A stretch of DNA of 64,000 bases, taken from NCBI RefSeq assembly GCF_007744075.1, contig NZ_CP036266.1:744001-808000 (forward strand), written 5' to 3'. This DNA comes from Gimesia chilikensis. GTDB lineage: Bacteria > Planctomycetota > Planctomycetia > Planctomycetales > Planctomycetaceae. Position numbers and translations under genes: made by a program. Shown piece by piece: positions 1 through 8,196 of this stretch. The number at the start of each line of letters is the position of its first letter. Within the stretch, counting starts at the first letter, position 1. The notes under the pieces are model-generated. The model worked only from the letters and a program-made list of their open reading frames with translations, searched no databases and was not told where the DNA came from.

Positions 1-149
1 GCCTGCTTTTGCTTAACTGTGAATTTAACAGGCCAGTTCACCGTTTTTAAGGTTGGCTTGGACGGCTTGTCTTCTGCCTGGGCAGTGTTCGATGGCGTCG
101 TGCCAATGCACATCAGACAAATAGAAGTGGCAATGAATAACGTTCGCAT
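1..149 (-). CDS. Exported protein, N-terminal part only (cut by window edge)
   Basis: The open frame starts at an ATG at 149 and runs off the left edge, giving 49 complete codons. A strong ribosome-binding site, AAGGAG, lies 6 bases upstream of the ATG. The protein begins MRTLFIATSICLMCIG and continues to an Ala-Gln-Ala site near residues 23-25, which fits a type I signal peptide with mature sequence starting at Glu-Asp-Lys. The visible mature part is Lys/Thr-rich and not diagnostic. The product is probably a secreted or periplasmic protein. No function can be assigned. Confidence 0.75.
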   Translation of the reverse strand, partial: MRTLFIATSICLMCIGTTPSNTAQAEDKPSKPTLKTVNWPVKFTVKQKQ

Positions 150-451
150 AACAGACTCCTTCAATGCGCAGGTGAAAACAGTTGGCACTGACTGTGAGTG
201 AGAAAGTACGTTGTCAGTTCAAGTGGTGAAATACCGTCGAGAACGTCTCCGTCTCAAAGCCTGATGTACTGGCCCGACAGAAACCGGTTTGCAATTAATG
301 GGCTCAATCAAATGCAGAAATGAAAAGGTATAAACTTGAGACCATAAGAGATGACATAAATGAATCCATGTATATTGCCTGATGGTAAACGGCTGAATTC
401 TATCTGTCAACAAATTTCTGGAGTAAAGCAGCGAATGGACAACGCACCGGA
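150..451. other. Intergenic stretch, no gene seen
   Basis: About 300 bases lie between the 3' end of the flippase-like gene and the start of the truncated exported protein. One open frame on the minus strand (219-455) has no ribosome-binding site and an unconvincing composition. The promoter of the truncated gene should lie here, but I cannot point to a clear -35/-10 pair. Confidence 0.5.
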
Positions 452-1876
452 TCACAACTGTTTTTGAGTAAACCGTTTCAGGATGAATAAAAATCCGGGA
501 ATGGTCAGCAGCAGGCCGGTCAGTAGAAAACCCCAGCCTGCGCCCACTGGTCCGTAAGTTTTTCCCAGGTACCAGACCAGGCCTCCGGTGACGAGTTGCG
601 AACCGGTATTGAGGAACAGGAAGGGTTCCTGCTTAAAGGGGCGGATATACGCCATCACACACTGGGCGATATGAATCGGAATCAGGGCGAGTGCCAGCAG
701 GACCGTCGGAAACAGGGGAAGAATCCGCCGCTGTAATTTATGAACCAGATCCCAGAGGGGCTGCAGAACACTCCAGGACTCCGGAAGTTCCGTTCCCTGA
801 AGCAGCTGCAGGATCCAGACGATCAGACAGAATAGTGTCCCTCCCGCAATCAGGACCTGCGTGGAGACCTGGAACAGACGCCAGAACACCCGTTTGAATT
901 CCTGGAGATTGTTTTGGGCTACCAGCGAACCAAACAGGGGCGCCCGACTCAGCATCCAGGAATAGGCGGCCATTTGCAGGGTCATCAGGGCGGTCCAGGT
1001 CAGACCGAGCTGGCCGGCGACCTCCGGGCCCTGGTATTCAAACATCAGGGGAATCACAAATGAACTGGTGAAGTAGGTTGCCATCGCCTGGATTGCCAGC
1101 TTCCAGTGTAGAGGCCAGACCTCTTCCGACCAGCTGACGCCGGGGCCGGAGCGTGCCGGCAGCAGGGAAGCAAAAAAACGACGATAGCGCACGCCAATCA
1201 ACCAGAGTTCCCAGAACAGACGGACGGCACAGATGGCGACACTGGTCCAGAGTCCCGCGCCGCTGGAGATCGCGATCCAGACAACCAGGGTGGCCGTGAC
1301 ACTCTGAAAGGCGCGATAGCGATTGGTTACCGAAACCTGATCACAGCCATCCAGCAGCGTCAGGCAGGGAGTGGCGACGAGTGTCAGCGCGGTGAGTCCG
1401 ACAATGCAGTACCAGGGGCTCTGCCAGTCAACGCCATCTGCAGGTTGCGACTGAAAGAACCAGTAACCTGCGATGCCGATACCTCCGACAAAGGTCAGTC
1501 CGGCGATGCTGTACCATTTAAGAACCAGGGCCGCCAGACTGCGCATCCGGGAGAGAGCTTCCTCTTCGCCGATGAGATATCCTTGCTCGTCAATTTCCAG
1601 TTTCGACCATTCGTGGCTTGTCAGATAGAGAGTTACGACCTGCATCCCCATTTCGACAAACGTCTGCAATGCGACCAGCGCACCAAACGTATAATAATAG
1701 CCCTGCAATTCACTGGAGAAAAAAGCGACGATCAACAACATCGTCACCGGGCCTGATACGAACTGCCAGCCCCGACTGACCAGCGCATAAAAGACGGCTC
1801 GGTTGACTTCCATGCGGTTCAGGAGACGCCGAGGCCAGCTGCGCTGTTGTGGTTGAGGTTCCCGCTGTTCGCTCAT
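452..1876 (-). CDS. Polysaccharide-flippase-like multi-spanning membrane protein
   Basis: This is a 474-residue integral membrane protein with a short basic cytoplasmic N-terminus (Arg-rich, residues 1-22) followed by roughly 10-12 hydrophobic segments. Overall length and spacing resemble the MATE/polysaccharide-transporter (Wzx-like) superfamily, whose members flip lipid-linked glycans or export other polymers. It lies 37 bases downstream of the ATP-grasp-like gene on the same strand, so the two are probably co-transcribed. This suggests that the ligase makes or modifies something the membrane protein moves. No substrate-specific motif is visible. A general lipopolysaccharide-biosynthesis-type permease is the safest label. 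Confidence 0.65.
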   Translation of the reverse strand: MSEQREPQPQQRSWPRRLLNRMEVNRAVFYALVSRGWQFVSGPVTMLLIVAFFSSELQGYYYTFGALVALQTFVEMGMQVVTLYLTSHEWSKLEIDEQGYLIGEEEALSRMRSLAALVLKWYSIAGLTFVGGIGIAGYWFFQSQPADGVDWQSPWYCIVGLTALTLVATPCLTLLDGCDQVSVTNRYRAFQSVTATLVVWIAISSGAGLWTSVAICAVRLFWELWLIGVRYRRFFASLLPARSGPGVSWSEEVWPLHWKLAIQAMATYFTSSFVIPLMFEYQGPEVAGQLGLTWTALMTLQMAAYSWMLSRAPLFGSLVAQNNLQEFKRVFWRLFQVSTQVLIAGGTLFCLIVWILQLLQGTELPESWSVLQPLWDLVHKLQRRILPLFPTVLLALALIPIHIAQCVMAYIRPFKQEPFLFLNTGSQLVTGGLVWYLGKTYGPVGAGWGFLLTGLLLTIPGFLFILKRFTQKQL

Positions 1877-1913
1877 GAAGTCTGGTCAATTCTGTTTGGT
1901 CAATCGTGAGGTC

Positions 1914-3125
1914 TCAACCGGTCGTTTGATTCAGGTTATTATGCGCGTCATGCAACGCTGCTTCAGATGTGAGCAGGTCTGTCGCATTTTCCGCGATCAA
2001 AAAGAGACTGGCCAGACGTGGAGGCTGCCCCTCAATTCGATCGGGAGAAGTTGGTCGCACACTGACATCGCTCGGCAACTGTTGTGTCACACATCTTAAC
2101 CAGTTTGAAAAGTCGATACCATACGACTCTTTCCAGGGGAAGTGCAGCCAGCTGGCAACCTGGTCTGCAGTCAGGAATCGTTGAAAACCCAGCGCGAGTC
2201 GTCCCATGGTATACCGTGCATTGAGATCTTGCAGCGGTCGTAATCGCATGGTTCCCTCAGCATCCCGGTACTGCATCGCATCGATGCCCACTGGTCCTGT
2301 ATAGCCAGTCTGCTGAACGGCGCGGGCGACCCGTTGTGCGACGTCAATCGCGGGTTGCCATTGTTGAAGTGTCGAATCATCGACGTTGATACGACTGCCA
2401 CGATACTGACCGCGCGTATCATTCAGCAGTACCGTCAGTCCGAAGAGCGTTGGTTCTCCTGCAGCAGGGATTTCCAGTTGAATTCCAGCTTCACTGATCC
2501 GCTCGACCCACGGTTCCAGAAACAGGGGTTGTCCCTGTGTCAGTCGTTTTGCGGCCCAGCCTCGGATTGGTTCGCTGAGCTTCGACCCGCGACCACACAT
2601 GCGTTCCCGGGCCGACATGCTGAAGTTTGCTTTCAATACCCAGCTGGAGTCATCGGAATCAGAGAAGGCTCGCAGTACCTGTTCCAGAGATTCCAGGCTT
2701 ACGACGCGACAGCTGCCGGGCAGCGCCAGTCCCCAGTCCATTTCCAACTGGAATGAGAAAGAACGCGCGTTGACCGTGTACGCTGCAGACAGGACGCCCG
2801 TCTCAATGGCGAAGCCTTTCGCTTCGGCGAGCTTTGCCACTTCATTAGACCACCCCCAGGGGACGAAGGTCAGGGAGCGGGCTGCCTTGGCGGTGGGCCA
2901 CTCAGATGTGAACTCGACAGGGGGGAATCCGGATGTCACCAGTTGTTCTGTAAATTCTCGGGGAAGAGCCGCCGGTAGATAGATCTGATCTCCCGCCTCG
3001 GTCAGGCCCAGCCAGCAACAGGCCAGGCTCGATGTGAGCGAGGCTGCTGCGCTGGTCGAAGTGCCATAAGTCTCCCCGGCGAGCTGATGTTCGAAATCAA
3101 AGTTACCGTAAAAAAAACGAGGCAT
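1914..3125 (-). CDS. ATP-grasp-like enzyme, unassigned
   Basis: This 403-residue protein resembles ATP-grasp carboxylate-amine ligases in its second half. Residues about 160-177 carry a lysine strand (WVLKANFSMSARERM). Residues 201-219 carry an acidic strand (LEPWVERISEAGIQ), comparable to the adenine-binding edge. Residues 285-325 hold GPVGIDAM followed by a DLNARYTMGR segment, which would be the metal-binding Asp/Asn-Arg part. The N-terminal third has no recognisable domain and no signal peptide, so the enzyme should be cytoplasmic. The ATG has no clear ribosome-binding site. It precedes the flippase-like gene in a probable two-gene operon. The substrate is unknown; peptide or amino-acid ligation to a surface compound is only an inference. 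Confidence 0.55.
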   Translation of the reverse strand: MPRFFYGNFDFEHQLAGETYGTSTSAAASLTSSLACCWLGLTEAGDQIYLPAALPREFTEQLVTSGFPPVEFTSEWPTAKAARSLTFVPWGWSNEVAKLAEAKGFAIETGVLSAAYTVNARSFSFQLEMDWGLALPGSCRVVSLESLEQVLRAFSDSDDSSWVLKANFSMSARERMCGRGSKLSEPIRGWAAKRLTQGQPLFLEPWVERISEAGIQLEIPAAGEPTLFGLTVLLNDTRGQYRGSRINVDDSTLQQWQPAIDVAQRVARAVQQTGYTGPVGIDAMQYRDAEGTMRLRPLQDLNARYTMGRLALGFQRFLTADQVASWLHFPWKESYGIDFSNWLRCVTQQLPSDVSVRPTSPDRIEGQPPRLASLFLIAENATDLLTSEAALHDAHNNLNQTTG

Positions 3126-3270
3126 GTGGCAGTCAATATGACGGGAGCGGAACGGGATATTCTCAACAGAAGTTGATCATCGGGATTGGGCAGACGAATC
3201 AAAAATCTGTTATACTGTCTGCTTCCATCCGAAACTATCCTCACACCCAATTTCTCAGGAAAGTCAACCG

Positions 3271-4680
3271 ATGTCCGCAAAGTCCCTGCCCCGTATGATC
3301 GTCCTCAGTCTCTGTACTCTGTTATTGTTGGTAGTCCCTGTCTTCGCAGAAGATTCCCCAAAACAGTCAAAGGAAAAGACACTCAAAGTCGCGACGTTTG
3401 CGATCGACATCACACCCCCCATCGGGCATCCGCTCTGTTACGGGCACATTGCGCCGGCTAAGAAAGTCGTGGATCCGTTGAGTGCTCGCGGCATGATTCT
3501 GCTGGGCGGAGATCAACCGATCGTCCTGCTGGCCCTGGACTGGGTGGGAGCGAACAACGGTGCCCAGGATGAATGGAAGAAAGCACTGGCGGCAGCAGTC
3601 GGAACATCGCCCGATCATTGTGCGGTTCACTGCCTGCATCAGCACGACGCCCCCGGCGTCGATATCACGGCGAATCAACGGCTCAAAGAGAACGGCCTGG
3701 ATGGGGTGATGTACCAGGAAGCGTATTTGAAAGATGTGATGCAGCGTACTATCGAAGCGGCACAGCAGAGTCTGAAACAGGCCCGCCCCGTGACCCACGT
3801 CGGAACCGGGAAAGGGAAGGTGAAGCAGTTTGCTTCCAATCGTCGCATCCTGGGACCGGATGGCAAAGTGAAAATCGTGCGATTCAGTTCGTCCCGAAAC
3901 CTGGCTGCCATCAAGTCACCGGAAGGTGTGATCGATCCTTATGTCCGTCTGCTCAGCCTGTGGGACGGGGATCAGCCTCTGGTCGTACTCAGTTATTACG
4001 CGACGCATCCACAAAGTTATTACGGACGTGGCGGCATCAGTTGTGACACGGTGGGCCTGGCGCGGGGACTGCATGAAAAACAGTTGCCCGGCGCCCTGCA
4101 GATTCATTTCGATGGTGCAGGTGGCAACATCGGTGCCGGGAAGTATAACAACGGTGATCCGGAGAACCGCCCTCTGCTCGCACAACGACTGGCAGACGGG
4201 ATGCAAGCCGCCTGGAAGTCGACCGAAAAAACACCGGTAACAGCACAGGATGTCAGTTGGAGTGTGAAACCGGTGCTGCTTCCGCTGCGGGATACGCTGG
4301 ACGAAGAAAAGCTCACTACGATTTTAAAAAATCCTAAGGGACGGATCACCGATCGTATCCGGGCCGCCCGTGATCTGGATTATCTGAAACGGACACAGGC
4401 TGGAGAGACGATCGACATCACCCGCCTGAAAATCGGACCGGCCCAGGTGGTCCATATGCCGGGCGAACTGTTCGTGGAATATCAGCTCGCAGCGCAGAAA
4501 ATGGCCCCCGAGGATTTCGTCTGCATGGCCGCTTATGGCGATCAGGGCCCCGGTTATATCGGCACGACGATCGCGTATGCCCAGGGAGGCTACGAAACCG
4601 GCCGCGTTTCACGTACGGCACCGGAAGTCGAGGATGTGCTGATGCAGACGTTACGGGAACTGGTTGCGGGCAAGCAATAG
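3271..4680 (+). CDS. Secreted neutral/alkaline ceramidase-like hydrolase
   Basis: The 469-residue protein has a signal peptide (hydrophobic 9-24, cleavage near VFA-ED). It then shows the pattern of the neutral/alkaline non-lysosomal ceramidase N-terminal domain family: an ATFAIDITPP start to the domain (41-50), a His-Gln-His-Asp-Ala-Pro-Gly zinc-site motif at 123-129, a THPQSYYG segment and an FDGAGGNIG segment. In characterised relatives the zinc activates water for amide cleavage. Planctomycetes encode many copies that lack the C-terminal ceramidase domain, as this short one does, so true ceramide cleavage is not assured. It converges with the sialidase-like gene 21 bases downstream. Confidence 0.75.
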   Translation: MSAKSLPRMIVLSLCTLLLLVVPVFAEDSPKQSKEKTLKVATFAIDITPPIGHPLCYGHIAPAKKVVDPLSARGMILLGGDQPIVLLALDWVGANNGAQDEWKKALAAAVGTSPDHCAVHCLHQHDAPGVDITANQRLKENGLDGVMYQEAYLKDVMQRTIEAAQQSLKQARPVTHVGTGKGKVKQFASNRRILGPDGKVKIVRFSSSRNLAAIKSPEGVIDPYVRLLSLWDGDQPLVVLSYYATHPQSYYGRGGISCDTVGLARGLHEKQLPGALQIHFDGAGGNIGAGKYNNGDPENRPLLAQRLADGMQAAWKSTEKTPVTAQDVSWSVKPVLLPLRDTLDEEKLTTILKNPKGRITDRIRAARDLDYLKRTQAGETIDITRLKIGPAQVVHMPGELFVEYQLAAQKMAPEDFVCMAAYGDQGPGYIGTTIAYAQGGYETGRVSRTAPEVEDVLMQTLRELVAGKQ

Positions 4681-4701
4681 TAGCAGCGCTTTTGGAATCG
4701 C

Positions 4702-5913
4702 CTATTCCGTTTTAGATGGTCGAGACCATTTGATCCGGGATGTGTAGACCCGGTTGTTGCTACCATATTTTTCGATGCCGATCGGCTGCATCCACTCGGC
4801 AACAACGACCCAGGTTTCAGAGGGACTGATGTTGACGACGGCGAAGTTGCCCATGCGGGCCCCTTTTTCGGGGACGATAATCCGTTCGGTATCCCGTTTG
4901 ACACGGAGAGTAGCAGGGTCGACTTCTGCCATGAACAGCGGCGCCCGGTGCCGGAAGACGTGATCATTGTTCGCACCACGACGTGTGTAAACCAGAAAGA
5001 GACCGTCACTGTGTGTGACCCAGTGCTGCTGCGTGTTGTAGTTACCCAGTTCTTCGCCATCGCCGAATTTCCAGACGACCGGCTTTGAATAGTTCAGGCC
5101 GTCATCGCTGACGGAGACGTAGCCTTTATCATCATTCCGCATTGTCAGGTAATACTTCTGCTGGAATTTTGTGATAGACGGTTCGTACAGGCCCCGCTTC
5201 ACCGGCACCGTATGTGTGCTGCCATGCTTTTTGTAAGTCAGTTTCTCACCGTCAAAGTCACAAAGGACCACAGTGGTGCTGTACTGCTTTTCTTTTTTGG
5301 GCTTGAAGTAAACGGGAAGCAGGATCGTGCCATCCTGTAGATCCCAGCGCTGTGCGGAGCCGGCGCCGCAGTCTTCGAAGCGGGATTCGTCAGGCATGCT
5401 CATCGTCGTCCAGTCGGACCAGGTGTGGTCCTGCTGATTGTAAACCGAGTACGCAACGCTACGCTTGCGAACATGCATGACTTTGTTGTTTTCGTAGCGG
5501 ACCGAGTGTCCGGTCCCTAACAGTTTTTTGGTCTTCGCGTGCCAGCCGGGGGTGAAATCACAAATGGCAATCTCACGCGTGTCAGAGAGCCGACGACGGG
5601 CCAGGGTCTCGTGTTTGATGGGGCCAATCCAGTTTTTGCCATCATTGGTCCGCATTTCATTCAGGGCATAGAACACATCCGAACCGGTCAGGAGCAGCTT
5701 CTGCATCGTGAGGACCACGGTTGCCGGAAAATCGTCCGACTGGGGAATCGCACCCGCACGGGCCTGTACCCAGCAGGTCTTGCCGTCAAAGCCTTCCCGC
5801 ACGGTTCTCAGGTCGATTTCATAGGTGAGTGGTGCTGAGTCGTCTGCGGAAAGTGACGCCGGACCGATAGTCAACAGGCTTAATACGAGACAGAGCAGGC
5901 TGCGAATTTTCAT
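4702..5913 (-). CDS. Secreted sialidase/neuraminidase-superfamily protein
   Basis: The 403-residue protein has a typical signal peptide (MKIRSLLCLVLSLLTIG, cleavage near residue 23). The rest is rich in Trp, Tyr and Asp in short beta-strand-like segments. It contains BNR/Asp-box-like stretches such as YVSVSDDGLNYSKP, as in sialidase-type six-bladed propellers. Planctomycete genomes carry many such exo-alpha-sialidase-annotated proteins, often of unproven activity. I cannot map a full Arg triad. The protein is likely periplasmic or surface-exposed and may act on sulphated or sialylated glycans. Its neighbours are other secreted hydrolases. Confidence 0.6.
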   Translation of the reverse strand: MKIRSLLCLVLSLLTIGPASLSADDSAPLTYEIDLRTVREGFDGKTCWVQARAGAIPQSDDFPATVVLTMQKLLLTGSDVFYALNEMRTNDGKNWIGPIKHETLARRRLSDTREIAICDFTPGWHAKTKKLLGTGHSVRYENNKVMHVRKRSVAYSVYNQQDHTWSDWTTMSMPDESRFEDCGAGSAQRWDLQDGTILLPVYFKPKKEKQYSTTVVLCDFDGEKLTYKKHGSTHTVPVKRGLYEPSITKFQQKYYLTMRNDDKGYVSVSDDGLNYSKPVVWKFGDGEELGNYNTQQHWVTHSDGLFLVYTRRGANNDHVFRHRAPLFMAEVDPATLRVKRDTERIIVPEKGARMGNFAVVNISPSETWVVVAEWMQPIGIEKYGSNNRVYTSRIKWSRPSKTE

Positions 5914-6089
5914 GGAGAACCTCTGGTTGAATGAGATCTGGTAAGTCCTTTAACGATACGCTGAATGCAAGGCTTCCTCAATAGCAGAGCAGGGAACCTG
6001 TTGAATGAGTTGTTGAATTCTTCCAGCGGCAGAATTTACAATGTTTCTCTATAGTCCTTTTCCCTTACTCCTGTTTCTGGAGTCGAATT

Positions 6090-7187
6090 ATGTGTGCGCG
6101 CTCGCTGGCTGTCATTGTCTGTCTCTGGTTTGCTAGTTATCTGCAGGCTGCTGAACTGGAATGGATTCAGGTCAGCGCGGATGGAAAATCGTTCGTGACC
6201 GCGGAGTCTCAGCAACGCTTTGTTCCCTGGGGCTTCAATTACGATCACGATCGGAAAAGCCGCCTGCTGGAAGATTACTGGGATAAAGAGTGGCAGGAGA
6301 TCGAAGCCGACTTTGCCGAGATGAAAGCCCTCGGGGCGAATGTAGTGCGGATTCACATTCAGTTCGGCAAGTTCATGTCGGCCCCCGATCAGCCACGCAA
6401 AGAGGCCCTCAAGAAACTGGGCGATCTTCTGGAACTTGCGGAGCAGACCGGGCTCTATCTCGATCTGACCGGCCTGGGCTGTTATCACAAACAGGACGTG
6501 CCCGCCTGGTACGATGCTCTGAGCGATCAAGGCCGCTGGGAAGCTCAGACGCATTTCTGGTCAGCAGTCGCGAAGCGGTGTGCGGGGAGTCCGGCCATTT
6601 TCTGCTACGATCTGATGAATGAACCGGTGGTGCACGGCGGAAAGAAAAAAGGGACCGACTGGCTGGGTCCCGGGTTTGCAGGCAAGCATTTCGTGCAGCG
6701 GATTACGCTCAGCCCGGATGAGCGGACGCGTCCTGAGATTGCGGCAGCCTGGATCAAAACGCTCGCTCAAGCGATTCGCGAACAGGATTCAAATCACCTG
6801 ATCACGGTCGGCATGGTTCCGTGGAGTCTGGAACGAAAAGGGCTGCAGTCTGGTTTTGTGCCTGAGAAGGTGAGCGCACATCTGGATTTCATCTGTGTGC
6901 ACCTCTATCCCGAGAAAGGTAAAGTGGACGAGGCGATAGAGACGCTCAAAGGTTTCGATATCGGAAAACCACTGGTGATTGAAGAAACGTTTCCGCTGAA
7001 GAGTTCCCCCGAGGAATTTGAACAGTTTATGCTCGAATCGCGGAAATATGCGGAGGGCTGGATCGGCTTTTATTGGGGTCAGAGCCTGCAGGAATATCAG
7101 CAGGGGACCACGATAAGTGATGCCATCATGGCCCGCTGGCTGGAGTTCTTCAAACAGAATGGTCCCCGGTTTAAAGAGACGCAGTGA
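6090..7187 (+). CDS. Secreted glycoside hydrolase family 5-like enzyme
   Basis: This 365-residue protein has a signal peptide (cleavage near LQA-AE, residue 20) followed by a single TIM-barrel-like domain. Early landmarks are RFVPWGFNYD (43-52) and NVVRIHIQF (84-92). The acid/base motif Asn-Glu-Pro is at 177-179 (E178) at the end of a strand reading IFCYDLMNEP. The probable nucleophile is E298 or E299 in LVIEETFPL. This order matches GH5 retaining beta-glycosidases (endoglucanase/mannanase type). The substrate cannot be deduced. It stands alone on the plus strand between divergent or convergent secreted hydrolases, consistent with a polysaccharide-use neighbourhood. Confidence 0.8.
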   Translation: MCARSLAVIVCLWFASYLQAAELEWIQVSADGKSFVTAESQQRFVPWGFNYDHDRKSRLLEDYWDKEWQEIEADFAEMKALGANVVRIHIQFGKFMSAPDQPRKEALKKLGDLLELAEQTGLYLDLTGLGCYHKQDVPAWYDALSDQGRWEAQTHFWSAVAKRCAGSPAIFCYDLMNEPVVHGGKKKGTDWLGPGFAGKHFVQRITLSPDERTRPEIAAAWIKTLAQAIREQDSNHLITVGMVPWSLERKGLQSGFVPEKVSAHLDFICVHLYPEKGKVDEAIETLKGFDIGKPLVIEETFPLKSSPEEFEQFMLESRKYAEGWIGFYWGQSLQEYQQGTTISDAIMARWLEFFKQNGPRFKETQ

Positions 7188-7220
7188 TACCATAAAGTGG
7201 CTGAAGCTGCCTCACAGCGA

Positions 7221-7961
7221 TCAGGGAACTGGCTGCTTGAGGTAGGGTTTCAGGCCGGGGACTTTGGCTGGAACCTCTTCCACAACGAGCCGGGCGATCT
7301 CGCGGGCGCCTTTCCCTGAGAAATGAGTGCGGTCATCTTTGCTGGGGCTGAAGTACGCACTGCCCGCATCTCCCAACTGGTTGAACAGGGCGACGCTTTT
7401 CTGGTGCAGGTCGATGACGGGTACATTTTTTTCCTGGCCGACTTTGAGCATGGCTTCGGCGTATGGACGTAGAATGGTTCTGATCTTTCCGTTTTCAAAT
7501 ACGCGACGTGTCATGGGAGTAACCAGAACCGGCTGCATGCCTGCGGCGCGGGCTTCATCGATATATTTTTTGAGATAGTCCTGATAGGTCGTTGCAGGAT
7601 CAGTTTCCCGATCACCTTTGCCGGGACAGTCGTTGTGGCCGAACTGGATGAAGAGGTAATCTGCTTTTTCTTCGATCGCATCTTTCCAGCGTCCTTCGCG
7701 GATGAAGCTGCTGGAACTGCGACCGGAGAGGGCCCGGTTCAGAATGGTCACATCGTCGTTGAAATATTCGCCGAAAACCTGTCCCCAGCCGGTCAGGTCT
7801 GGTTTGTCTTTGGGACGTTTATGGTAATCCGAGACTGTTGAGTCGCCGATCAGCATGATGCGGAGGGCTGGCTCAGCGGCTTCAAGGCTGCTTCTCATGA
7901 AGACCGGAATGTGGATGAGAAAACTCAGGAGCAGTACGACAGGGAGTCTGGTGATTTTCAT
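7221..7961 (-). CDS. Rhamnogalacturonan acetylesterase-like SGNH hydrolase
   Basis: The 246-residue protein has an N-terminal signal/anchor (hydrophobic 5-22). It carries all four SGNH blocks: Gly-Asp-Ser-Thr with nucleophile S41, the Gly at G80 in ALSGRSS, FGHND with N110, and Asp-Arg-Thr-His with D210 and H213. This block spacing and the NRALSGRSSSSF segment are characteristic of rhamnogalacturonan acetylesterases (family CE12 type), which remove acetyl groups from pectin-like polymers. It converges with the GH5-like gene 33 bases away. Function as a polysaccharide deacetylase is well supported at family level; the exact substrate is not. Confidence 0.8.
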   Translation of the reverse strand: MKITRLPVVLLLSFLIHIPVFMRSSLEAAEPALRIMLIGDSTVSDYHKRPKDKPDLTGWGQVFGEYFNDDVTILNRALSGRSSSSFIREGRWKDAIEEKADYLFIQFGHNDCPGKGDRETDPATTYQDYLKKYIDEARAAGMQPVLVTPMTRRVFENGKIRTILRPYAEAMLKVGQEKNVPVIDLHQKSVALFNQLGDAGSAYFSPSKDDRTHFSGKGAREIARLVVEEVPAKVPGLKPYLKQPVP

Positions 7962-8059
7962 GATGTTGGTTTTCTATTTGTGTCGCTGTTTTCAGGTAAG
8001 AAGGTGCTGTTTTTACTGTTGAATCAGTTTAAAATGAGAAGACCAGTCTGAAAAGTATG

Positions 8060-8087
8060 TTGACAGGGGATAATTAGTAAATAAAAT
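8060..8087 (+). promoter_or_regulatory. Strong sigma70-type promoter
   Basis: A consensus -35 box TTGACA (8060-8065) is followed after 16 bases by TAAAAT (8082-8087). The stretch is AT-rich. Transcription would begin near 8094 and lead into the haem-motif protein gene at 8197. Confidence 0.6.
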
Positions 8088-8101
8088 GGATATTAATATC
8101 C
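8088..8101. promoter_or_regulatory. 14-bp perfect palindrome at predicted transcription start
   Basis: GGATATTAATATCC is a perfect palindrome directly abutting the -10 box and covering the expected transcription start. This is the usual place for a repressor operator. A further partial half, CGATATTAA, follows immediately. The regulator is not identifiable from the window. Confidence 0.45.
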
Positions 8102-8196
8102 GATATTAAAGCTGGATACCTGCCTCAAGCCTCAAATCAGAGCTTGGATCATCTGACTCTGATAACGTCCCGCCCGTTGAAAGAAGTGCTCCACCG

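Noticed and set aside
4694-4708. GGAAT/ATTCC hairpin between the ceramidase-like and sialidase-like genes as a terminator
   Set aside because: The stem is only five bases with mixed composition and a weak T-run, so it is too poor to call.
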